From NCBI GenBank assembly GCA_050485785.1, contig JBJHCA010000013.1:1-50669 (forward strand): a stretch of DNA of 50,669 nucleotides. Reading direction: 5' to 3'. The position numbers and the translations under genes were made by a program. This stretch comes from JBJHCA01 sp050485785 (lineage in GTDB: Bacteria > Bacteroidota > Bacteroidia > Chitinophagales > Saprospiraceae). Shown one piece after another: positions 1 through 7,072 of the stretch. Numbering within the stretch: the stretch's first letter is position 1; each line of letters starts with the position of its first letter. The notes below the pieces were generated by a model, which worked only from the letters and a program-made list of their open reading frames with translations, ran no database searches and had not been told where the DNA came from.

Positions 1-1
1 T

Positions 2-658
2 GATCAGAACCGGGTGATGGGCATTACGCGCTCATTAGATGGTCACTGGCTGGTTTCAGCAAAATTATACACCGAATTAGCCGGCAGTCCGGGCAATCCG
101 CGCATGGCACCCTGCATATTTAAAATATCCGATACCGGTGAAATACTGTGGAATACCTGTGTAACTTTCCCATTCGAGTGGGTAAACAATCTGTATCCGA
201 GTTTTAGGGTAGGCAATGTAATACAAATATCAACGGGCAGCATGTATATGGTAGGCAATGTCAATCGCAGCAATCCATCGCGTACCCTGGGCTGGATGCT
301 CAAGCTGGACAAAGACGGCTGCCTGCATGAAAATCCTTGCCATCCTCCGCCGGATACTACGGTAGGTATATCCAATCCGGATCTGTTGTCAGCCAACAAC
401 GAAGGCAAGCTCCACAGCTATCCAAATCCAGCTGCAGATGTTGTCAATATAATCCTGCCTGAACCCGGACGCCTGGTAGTTTTTAATCTGCAGGGCCTGT
501 TGTTTCATCAGGAAAATATTGGCGCGCATGACAACTACCTCACCGGTGAACCCACTTACCCATTACTAATAAGTCATTTGCCTGCAGGTATGTACATCAC
601 TGTGCTCTACGGGCAGAGCGGGCATATTTACCGGGGGAGGCTCGGGGTTGTGAAATGA
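2..658 (+). CDS. C-terminal part of a T9SS-secreted protein (type A sorting domain), 5' end outside window
   Basis: The frame is open from the first bases of the window, so the gene starts upstream; the GTG/ATG at 14-19 are probably internal codons. The visible 218 or so residues show a beta-rich region ending in the motif GWMLKLDKDGC, as in secreted Bacteroidota proteins with propeller-like repeats. The last 80 residues begin with SYPNPAADVVNI and include LPAGMYITVLY near the end, which is the pattern of a type A T9SS C-terminal sorting domain. The protein is therefore inferred to cross the outer membrane through the type IX system and lose this tail. The function of the missing N-terminal part cannot be judged. 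Confidence 0.85.
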   Translation, partial: DQNRVMGITRSLDGHWLVSAKLYTELAGSPGNPRMAPCIFKISDTGEILWNTCVTFPFEWVNNLYPSFRVGNVIQISTGSMYMVGNVNRSNPSRTLGWMLKLDKDGCLHENPCHPPPDTTVGISNPDLLSANNEGKLHSYPNPAADVVNIILPEPGRLVVFNLQGLLFHQENIGAHDNYLTGEPTYPLLISHLPAGMYITVLYGQSGHIYRGRLGVVK

Positions 659-950
659 GAGGACTGTAAAACTTGCCTGACAGGCTGTTTTGTGGTTTTA
701 TACGAGGTGTGGGGTAAGTATCAGCAATTTAAACAGTGATTAAAGCTTCTTCCGTGTTGCATTTAGCTATTCACAAGTAAGATGGATTGGCATGTTCTGC
801 GGTGGCCTTTGCAGACTTTTTAGCCGCTTTCCTTTCACACTGGCTCGCTAGCTGAAGGTCAGCAATCATGTGCTCATTTTACACGATTGTTTCAAAAGTT
901 AAGATTCTCATAAAATTTCCCATGTAATAAACCGGATTCGCACAACTGTG

Positions 951-974
951 TTAATTGCCTGTAGAAACAATTAA
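951..974. promoter_or_regulatory. Perfect inverted repeat upstream of marR, likely operator
   Basis: The arms TTAATTG (951-957) and CAATTAA (968-974) are perfect reverse complements separated by 10 bases. The repeat ends 19 bases before the ATG chosen for the MarR regulator and lies directly upstream of its -7-like box. MarR proteins bind short palindromes and usually repress their own promoter, so an autoregulatory operator is the simplest reading; binding itself is inference. Confidence 0.55.
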
Positions 975-980
975 TGTACA

Positions 981-988
981 TACATTTA
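981..988 (+). promoter_or_regulatory. -7-like promoter box (TACATTTA) before marR
   Basis: The box matches the Bacteroidota -7 consensus TAnnTTTG at all but the last base. It lies five bases before the ATG at 994, so a transcript from here would have almost no leader. It sits right next to the inverted repeat at 951-974. Confidence 0.4.
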
Positions 989-993
989 ATTCT

Positions 994-1449
994 ATGGATA
1001 TTCAGGACATTCTTCAGGTAAGTCAATTTAAAAGTACTGCATTGAAAGCCGAAGTCAATTTGTACTACACTTCTTCATGGTTTAATCATCAGAAGGCAGA
1101 GACACTGCGAAAGCACAGGTTAACACTGCAGCAGTTCAATGTGCTAAGAATACTTAAAGGGCAGCAGCCCAATCCGGCCAGTGTTAAATTGATTGGCGAA
1201 AGGATGATAGACAAAATGTCGAACGTGTCGCGAATAATTGACAGGCTGTTGAGCAAGGGACTGGTAGACCGCAGGGAGTGTCCGGCCGACCGCCGACAGG
1301 TAGATATAAAGATCACGGAAGCAGGATTAAGAGTGGTTCAGGAAGCCTCAAGGTCACTGGAGAAAACCATCAACCACGTCATGCTTCAATTGAGTGAAGA
1401 AGAACTTGAACAGCTCAACCGCATGCTGGACAAATTGAGAACAGATTAA
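994..1449 (+). CDS. MarR family transcriptional regulator
   Basis: A winged helix-turn-helix regulator of 151 residues, the usual MarR length. Residues 45-110 form the DNA-binding part: TLQQFNVLRIL, the recognition region with MSNVSRIIDRLLSKGLV, then the wing with RRECPADRRQVDIKIT, whose DRR pattern is typical of MarR. Flanking helices would make the dimer. The ATG at 994 is preferred over an upstream TTG at 955 because the TTG lies inside the inverted repeat and the longer N terminus is not family-like. The YceI gene follows 35 bases later on the same strand, so it may be the regulated target. The ligand is unknown. Confidence 0.9.
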   Translation: MDIQDILQVSQFKSTALKAEVNLYYTSSWFNHQKAETLRKHRLTLQQFNVLRILKGQQPNPASVKLIGERMIDKMSNVSRIIDRLLSKGLVDRRECPADRRQVDIKITEAGLRVVQEASRSLEKTINHVMLQLSEEELEQLNRMLDKLRTD

Positions 1450-1484
1450 TCACTAATTCATTTTTTTTTAAAACCCAAATCATT

Positions 1485-2099
1485 ATGAACAGACTGACAA
1501 TTAACCTTGGACTATTGGCTGTACTTACTCTGGTGGCCACAGCATTCACCGGCCCAAAAACCGATTCCAAAGAAACTTACATGGTAGATGTATCTGCCAG
1601 CGAAGTAAAATGGGAGGGTTACAAAGTGACCGGCAAGCACTATGGTACCGTTCAACTGAAGAGCGGAGAGCTGATTTACATCAATGGCGTGCTTTCGGGC
1701 GGAAAATTTGTAGTTGACATGACCACCATCGACTGTGATGACCTTACCGGAAACACTAAAGATCGTTTGGTAGGACACTTGAAAAGCGATGACTTTTTTG
1801 GTGTGGAAAAGTACCCGACAGCCACATTCGAGATCACGGATGTTATTTCGCGCGGACTGCCCGGCGATTACCGGATTACAGGTAACATGACCATCAAGGA
1901 ACACACTCATCCGATGCGCTTCAATGTAATGCTAGATGAAAAGGACAATACCGTCAAGGGCACCCTCACCATTCGCATTGACCGTTCTGACTACAATGTT
2001 CGCTTTGGATCAGGTCGTTTCTTTGACAACCTGGGAGACAACACCATTTACGACGAGTTTAAACTCGATATTGAAATTAAAGCCAAGTCGGCCATTTAA
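1485..2099 (+). CDS. YceI family protein, exported
   Basis: A 204-residue protein with an N-terminal signal peptide (about 1-22, ending at the TAFTG region) and a YceI-like lipocalin fold. Family features seen are the opening pattern SEVKWEGYKVTGKHYGTV, the middle segment HLKSDDFFGVEKYPTATFEIT, then TGNMTIKEHTHPMRF and a terminal beta strand. YceI proteins bind long isoprenoid or lipid chains in the periplasm and are often stress-induced. The ligand here is unknown. Position directly after a MarR gene and before a good terminator suggests a two-gene operon. Confidence 0.92.
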   Translation: MNRLTINLGLLAVLTLVATAFTGPKTDSKETYMVDVSASEVKWEGYKVTGKHYGTVQLKSGELIYINGVLSGGKFVVDMTTIDCDDLTGNTKDRLVGHLKSDDFFGVEKYPTATFEITDVISRGLPGDYRITGNMTIKEHTHPMRFNVMLDEKDNTVKGTLTIRIDRSDYNVRFGSGRFFDNLGDNTIYDEFKLDIEIKAKSAI

Positions 2100-2140
2100 T
2101 TTTAACCCTGTTTAAGCGGTGTGAAAGATTACTTATAGCA

Positions 2141-2168
2141 TGGGGCTTCAGATTGAGGCCCCATTTTT
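2141..2168 (+). terminator. Rho-independent terminator after the marR-yceI pair
   Basis: TGGGGCTT (2141-2148) pairs with AGGCCCCA (2156-2163), eight pairs with one G-U, around a seven-base loop, followed by TTTTT. It lies 40 bases after the YceI stop codon. Confidence 0.8.
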
Positions 2169-2223
2169 ATTTGGAAAATCTTTGAAACCTCGCACCCCTG
2201 TATTGAATGGGTAAGCCGGTACA

Positions 2224-2243
2224 ACAAAGAGCTATCCAAAAAA
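2224..2243 (-). repeat. Dispersed ~20-base motif, copy upstream of receptor 1
   Basis: Minus-strand TTTTTTGGATAGCTCTTTGT, one base different from the murF copy, in the leader region about 75 bases before the receptor start. Confidence 0.5.
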
Positions 2244-2317
2244 AAGAAGACAAAACCGACAGAAGAACACCACAGGAGTTTCTCAAAACACGACTAACAA
2301 CTACCTGAGTACGACAA

Positions 2318-4741
2318 GTGAAAAAACATACTGGCACGGGGCTTGTTACTTTCGGGAAAACACTGCAACGCCCTATGCCTAAATTTCAGGTAATTGCCTT
2401 CATATACCTTTTGCTGAGTCCCTTGTTTCTCTTTGCCCAGGAACGTTATACCATCAGCGGATATGTGCGCGATGCGGGAACCGGGGAAGAGCTGATTGGC
2501 ACCAATATCTATGTTAAAGGTGACATGACCCGGGGAACGACCACCAATGTTTACGGGTTTTACAGCCTGACACTGCCTGCCGGTGAATATGTGCTGGTGT
2601 ATTCATACCTGGGATATGATGTTCAGAAACACAGCATTGTACTGGATACCAATATACGTCATAACGTTGAGTTGGGTGTAGGGGTAACCATCAGTGAAGT
2701 AGTGGTGACTGCAGAGCAGGAAGATGCCAACGTTCAAAGTACGCAAATGGGAACGGTTGAACTGTCAATGGACGAGATCCGCAAGCTCCCGGCACTGTTG
2801 GGTGAAGTAGATGTTTTAAAAACCATACAGCTATTGCCCGGTGTTTTGTCAGCAGGAGAAGGCACGGCCGGTTTCTATGTTCGCGGTGGCGGTCCTGATC
2901 AAAATCTCATTCTACTGGATGAAGCCATAGTTTACAATCCGGGGCATTTACTCGGTTTCTTTTCGGTGTTTAACGCCGATGCCATAAAAAATACCACGCT
3001 CATTAAAGGCGGGATGCCGGCGGAATATGGCGGCAGGCTTTCATCGGTAGTCGATATTCAGATGCATGAAGGGAATAACCGCTATTTTGAGGTTGACGGG
3101 GGTGTGGGGCTTATTGCATCCAGACTTACCGTTCAGGGGCCATTGCGCGAAAGAACCAGCTCATTCATGATATCCGGCCGACGCACGTACGCTTTTGACC
3201 TGGCCCAGCCCTTTTTAGCCAACACCAACTTTGACGGCACTCGGTACCATTTTTATGACCTGAATGCCAAAGTCAACCACCGCTTTAGCGATAAAAACCG
3301 CATTTTCCTGAGTTCATATTTTGGCAGGGATGTATTGCACTACTCCTCGGCCGAGCGGGGATTCAGCATGTCAATGCCCTGGGGCAATTCAACGGCCACC
3401 CTGCGATGGAATCACCTGTTCAGCAATAAGCTCTTTATGAACACCTCGGTAATTTTCAACGATTATCAGTTTGAAATTGAAGGCCGTCAGGAAGAATTCA
3501 GGTTCAATTTGTTTTCCGGGATTCGCGACTGGAATGCCAGGGTGGATTTTGATTATTTTGCCGCATATAATCACCACATCCGGTTTGGACTTAACTATAC
3601 CTACCATACATTTACCCCCAACATTGCCTCTGCTCAGGCCGATAATGTAAGCTTTGAAAGCGGTATTTCGACTCTTCACGCTCATGAGTATGCCGTTTAT
3701 GTACAGGATGATATCAAGATCAGTTCAAGGCTTGGAGCCATGATCGGGCTCAGGGCATCAGGATTTACCCAGACAGGCCCGTATACTTCATCACTTGACT
3801 CTGCGGTGTATGCTTCCGGTGAGCCGGTTAAGACCTATACCGGCCTGGAACCGCGGCTCACTGCAAGGTATGCGCTGAACGAACAGTCGAGTTTCAAGGC
3901 GGGCTTTACCCTGACCAACCAATATCTCCACCTGGTAACGGCATCCACCAGTACATTACCCACTGATATATGGCTTCCCAGCAGCGAGTGGGTAGAGCCG
4001 CAAAGATCCATACAATATGCGGTGGGGTATTTCCACAATTTCAGGCAAAACCGTTGGGAAGCTTCGGTAGAATTGTATTACCGTGATCTGTTCAATCAAA
4101 TCGAATACAGTGAAAGCTTTGTACCCAGTTTTACCAGCAACGAAGCGGAAGAGTTTGTGTTTGGCAGAGGCCGCGCCTACGGCGCTGAGTTTTTCGTCAA
4201 CAAAAAACGCGGTCAGCTTACCGGCTGGCTGGGTTATACGCTGGCACGAACTGAGCGGATCTTTGAGGATATCAACAACGGAGAACCATTTCCGGCCACT
4301 TATGACCGGACGCACGACCTGAGTTTGGTACTAAACTACGAGCTTAGCGATAAGTGGAGTGTCAGTGCAGCATTTGTATATGGCAGCGGAAACACTTACA
4401 CTCCTTACGAAAGCTTTATATTTATCAACAACCGGCTCAGCATACAATACGGTGACCGCAACTCGGCACGTGAACATGCATACCACCGCCTTGATCTTTC
4501 AGCCACCTATACCCCGCGCCCAAAGTCAGACAGGCCCTGGACCGGCAACTGGACTTTTTCGGTGTACAATGTTTACAACCGCAAAAACACATTTCTCAGG
4601 TATTACGATCCGCGGTTTGATGCAGAAACAGGCACCGCCGAGATGCGGGCATACCGGGTATCTATTTTCCCGATTATTCCCTCGGTGACTTATAATTTCC
4701 GTTGGGATCAAAGTAAAACAGAACAATATCAGTCACGATGA
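2318..4741 (+). CDS. TonB-dependent outer-membrane receptor with carboxypeptidase-like N-terminal domain (module 1)
   Basis: An 807-residue protein. After a signal peptide ending at LFLFAQ (residue 41), residues 44-130 form a carboxypeptidase-regulatory-like beta sandwich (TISGYVRDAGTGEELIGTNI). Residues about 140-255 form the plug, with FYVRGGGPDQNLILLD and YGGRLSSVVDI. The rest is a beta barrel ending in aromatic-rich strands. Such receptors import or handle ligands at the outer membrane using TonB energy. The stop overlaps the start of the DUF4249 lipoprotein (ATGA), so the pair is co-translated. The start is uncertain: GTG at 2318 gives a long signal region, whereas ATG at 2375 gives a more ordinary one beginning MPKFQVIAF. 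Substrate unknown; it is not a SusC/SusD pair. Confidence 0.9.
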   Translation: MKKHTGTGLVTFGKTLQRPMPKFQVIAFIYLLLSPLFLFAQERYTISGYVRDAGTGEELIGTNIYVKGDMTRGTTTNVYGFYSLTLPAGEYVLVYSYLGYDVQKHSIVLDTNIRHNVELGVGVTISEVVVTAEQEDANVQSTQMGTVELSMDEIRKLPALLGEVDVLKTIQLLPGVLSAGEGTAGFYVRGGGPDQNLILLDEAIVYNPGHLLGFFSVFNADAIKNTTLIKGGMPAEYGGRLSSVVDIQMHEGNNRYFEVDGGVGLIASRLTVQGPLRERTSSFMISGRRTYAFDLAQPFLANTNFDGTRYHFYDLNAKVNHRFSDKNRIFLSSYFGRDVLHYSSAERGFSMSMPWGNSTATLRWNHLFSNKLFMNTSVIFNDYQFEIEGRQEEFRFNLFSGIRDWNARVDFDYFAAYNHHIRFGLNYTYHTFTPNIASAQADNVSFESGISTLHAHEYAVYVQDDIKISSRLGAMIGLRASGFTQTGPYTSSLDSAVYASGEPVKTYTGLEPRLTARYALNEQSSFKAGFTLTNQYLHLVTASTSTLPTDIWLPSSEWVEPQRSIQYAVGYFHNFRQNRWEASVELYYRDLFNQIEYSESFVPSFTSNEAEEFVFGRGRAYGAEFFVNKKRGQLTGWLGYTLARTERIFEDINNGEPFPATYDRTHDLSLVLNYELSDKWSVSAAFVYGSGNTYTPYESFIFINNRLSIQYGDRNSAREHAYHRLDLSATYTPRPKSDRPWTGNWTFSVYNVYNRKNTFLRYYDPRFDAETGTAEMRAYRVSIFPIIPSVTYNFRWDQSKTEQYQSR

Positions 4742-5682
4742 TGAATAACATTTTGTTGAAATACAGACTACTTTTTGTCTTGCTACTGCCGTTGGTGTTT
4801 ACAGCCTGTGAAGAGGAGTTTATCCCCGGCATTGAAAACTTTGAGCCACAATTTGTTATTGAAGGATACATTGAAGCCGGCCCCGACCAGCTCCCTCCCT
4901 ATGTGATCATTACCCAATCCATGCCTTTTACTACATCTCTGAGTGCTCATGATTTCAGCGAATTGTTTGTACACAATGCTGTGGTATTGGTGGTCAACGG
5001 GCAGGATACCTTACAGCTTACCGAGTTTTGCCTCAGCAACATTCCTCCTGAATTTCAGGAACTGGCTGCAGAGTTACTGGGCATATCCGTCAACGGAGAT
5101 GGTGTAGACTTTTGTGTGTATACTGATATCACGGGTAGTATGATGGGCGAAGTGGGTGGTGTGTACGAGCTCATTGTTCAACTTGAAGATGCAACGCTCA
5201 AGGCTATTACTACCATCCCTCAGCATGTGCCGCTGGATTCGGTGTGGTTTGTACCTGTGGCCGGCAGCAGTGAACTGATGGAAATGCGTTGCAGAATATC
5301 CGACCCGCCTCATCTCACTTCATTTTACCGGTACTTTACCAGTGTCAACAACAGTGGATTTGTGGCGGGATTCAACAGCGTGATTGACGATGAGTTTTTT
5401 GACGGGCAGCAATTTGAGTTTCCACTGTTGCGGGCTCCCTTGCCCAATGAAGAGCTCAGCCGCGAAACTTTTGGCTATTACCGCAGGGGAGATATGGCCG
5501 GGCTGAAATGGTGCAATATCGACCGGGCACATTTTGACTTTTGGAATACTTTTGAATACAATTCCAACAGTTCGGGGCCATTTTCATCATATACCCGAAT
5601 CAAGAGCAACATAGCTGGGGGTACCGGGATCTGGGGTGGTGTTTCATTCAGTACTTACTTTTTAGAAGTTCCCACGGAGTGA
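4738..5682 (+). CDS. DUF4249 family lipoprotein (module 1)
   Basis: A 314-residue lipoprotein with a hydrophobic leader and the lipobox FTAC, Cys24. The region after it, beginning FVIEGYIEAGPDQLPPYVII, has the Ig-like opening typical of DUF4249 proteins. Members of this family are regularly encoded next to TonB-dependent receptors in Bacteroidota, so a surface partner role comparable in place, not in fold, to SusD is plausible. Two cysteines in the middle (around residues 101 and 126) may form a disulphide. Its ATG overlaps the receptor stop codon; an alternative ATG lies one codon downstream. Ligand unknown. Confidence 0.82.
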   Translation: MMNNILLKYRLLFVLLLPLVFTACEEEFIPGIENFEPQFVIEGYIEAGPDQLPPYVIITQSMPFTTSLSAHDFSELFVHNAVVLVVNGQDTLQLTEFCLSNIPPEFQELAAELLGISVNGDGVDFCVYTDITGSMMGEVGGVYELIVQLEDATLKAITTIPQHVPLDSVWFVPVAGSSELMEMRCRISDPPHLTSFYRYFTSVNNSGFVAGFNSVIDDEFFDGQQFEFPLLRAPLPNEELSRETFGYYRRGDMAGLKWCNIDRAHFDFWNTFEYNSNSSGPFSSYTRIKSNIAGGTGIWGGVSFSTYFLEVPTE

Positions 5683-5688
5683 TTTTTG

Positions 5689-5696
5689 TATGTTTG
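5689..5696 (+). promoter_or_regulatory. -7 promoter box (TATGTTTG) for rlmH
   Basis: Exact match to TAnnTTTG, ending seven bases before the rlmH ATG at 5704. Transcription would start almost at the codon. No clear -33 TTG is seen. Confidence 0.5.
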
Positions 5697-5703
5697 CAGC
5701 TCT

Positions 5704-6177
5704 ATGAAAATTGAACTCTGGACTATTGGCAAAACTTCCGAATCATATCTCCGCGAGGGTATCACTGATTACACCAGGCGCATTGTGCGGCACCTGCCCT
5801 TTGATGTAGTTGAATGGCCCGATGTAAAAAATGCATCCCGATTTCCGCCTGAACAACTCAAGGAGCAGGAAGGAAACATGATTCTCCAGAAACTTCACAG
5901 CGACGATTACCTGATCGCCCTGGATGAACACGGCAGAAAGATGCGCAGTCTGGATTTTGCAGGCTGGATCCAGCAGTTATTGATGCTGCCTCACCGAAAA
6001 GTAATTTTCCTGTGTGGTGGTGCATACGGTTTGCCTGAAAAGATCTTTCGCCGGGCACAGGGGCGTCTGGCCCTTAGTGATATGACCTTCAGCCACCAGC
6101 TCATCAGGCTCATATTTACCGAACAGCTTTTCAGAGCAGTCAGTATCAATCACCATTTACCCTATCACAACGAATAA
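5704..6177 (+). CDS. rlmH: 23S rRNA (pseudouridine1915-N3)-methyltransferase RlmH
   Basis: A 157-residue SPOUT methyltransferase, the normal length for RlmH. It methylates pseudouridine 1915 in helix 69 of 23S rRNA on the assembled 70S ribosome, using S-adenosylmethionine. Seen in the sequence are the start MKIELWTIGKT, the central LDEHGRKMRSLDFA, the cofactor-binding knot VIFLCGGAYGLPE and the C-terminal signature beginning HQLIRLIFTEQLFRA and ending LPYHNE. The ATG at 5704 was chosen because family members begin there; an upstream TTG at 5686 would overlap the promoter box. A rhomboid gene follows eight bases later. Confidence 0.96.
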   Translation: MKIELWTIGKTSESYLREGITDYTRRIVRHLPFDVVEWPDVKNASRFPPEQLKEQEGNMILQKLHSDDYLIALDEHGRKMRSLDFAGWIQQLLMLPHRKVIFLCGGAYGLPEKIFRRAQGRLALSDMTFSHQLIRLIFTEQLFRAVSINHHLPYHNE

Positions 6178-6185
6178 AACCTGCC

Positions 6186-6806
6186 ATGTCAGTAACTACC
6201 GTATTATGCATACTCATAGCATTAGTGTCCATAGGTGCATTCAACAAGCCCGATTGGATTGAAAAGCTGAAACACTGGCCTTATGTTGTATACCGGCACA
6301 AGCAGTATTACCGCTGGCTCACTTCGGGTTTTGTTCACGGTGGCTGGCTCCACCTGCTGATCAATCTGTTTATATTCTGGCAATTTGGTGAAGTGGTTGA
6401 ACATATTTACGTTCAAATGATGGGCCCGTTTGCAGGCCATGTTGCCTATGCCCTGCTGTTCCTTCTGGGTGTAATTGTTTCGGATCTGCCCAGTTACGCC
6501 AAACATAAAAACAACCCCTATTTTGCCAGTATTGGAGCCAGCGGGGCAGTATCTGCCATCCTGTTCAGTTATATCCTTTTCCTGCCATGGCAAATGCTGT
6601 ACCTCTACGGCATTATCCCTATTCCCGGCATTATTGCAGGTATAGGCTATCTGTGGTATGAATCATACATGAGCAAAAAAGAAGGTACTGGCATTAATCA
6701 CAATGCTCACTTTTTTGGAGCGGTTTTTGGCGTGGTGTTTACTATTCTGCTCAATCCTGCAACCGCCCTCCATTTTGTTTCAGCCCTGCTCGACTTCCCG
6801 TTCTGA
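6186..6806 (+). CDS. Rhomboid family intramembrane serine protease
   Basis: A 206-residue protein with about six membrane helices. Rhomboids cut membrane proteins within the bilayer using a Ser-His dyad. The nucleophile motif GASG gives Ser119, and NHNAHFFGAVFG gives His175. The upstream helix with HGGWLHLLIN supplies the conserved His and Asn (residues 56 and 60) of the oxyanion region. The gene starts eight bases after rlmH and is likely transcribed with it. The substrate is unknown. Confidence 0.93.
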   Translation: MSVTTVLCILIALVSIGAFNKPDWIEKLKHWPYVVYRHKQYYRWLTSGFVHGGWLHLLINLFIFWQFGEVVEHIYVQMMGPFAGHVAYALLFLLGVIVSDLPSYAKHKNNPYFASIGASGAVSAILFSYILFLPWQMLYLYGIIPIPGIIAGIGYLWYESYMSKKEGTGINHNAHFFGAVFGVVFTILLNPATALHFVSALLDFPF

Positions 6807-7029
6807 TTGGAAGCAAAACTCCAGAAAACCAGATGTTACAGCGTGGATCCTCAACGGGTTGATTTGATTTCGAGACGGGGTTAATGCGAGCGTTCTGCTT
6901 TGGGAAGAATAATTAACACAAGCCACCACATGTCCTTGTTCGTCCTCTGCTAATGGTCATTCAGCTAAAATAATCAGGCACCGGGCAAGTTACCCTCCAT
7001 ATCACTGCGTTAATACCTCTGCTGCCACC

Positions 7030-7037
7030 TACCTTTG
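7030..7037 (+). promoter_or_regulatory. -7 promoter box (TACCTTTG) for receptor module 2
   Basis: Exact TAnnTTTG match 35 bases upstream of the receptor ATG at 7073, in the 266-base gap after the rhomboid gene. A -33 element is not obvious. Confidence 0.6.
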
Positions 7038-7072
7038 CGCGGTCAAAAGACGACTATGTACAACAAAGAGAT

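Larger units (their letters stand above)
659..993. other. Intergenic region between the T9SS cargo gene and marR
   Basis: No gene is visible here. Near the start lies a weak hairpin (GCCT-gac-AGGC at 675-685) followed by TGTTTTG, a possible poor terminator for the preceding gene. The right end carries the inverted repeat and -7-like box described separately for marR. The middle part, about 700-940, shows no recognisable structure. Confidence 0.6.

Noticed and set aside
955..993. TTG start for marR
   Set aside because: It would lie inside the inverted repeat and before the -7-like box; ATG 994 fits family length.
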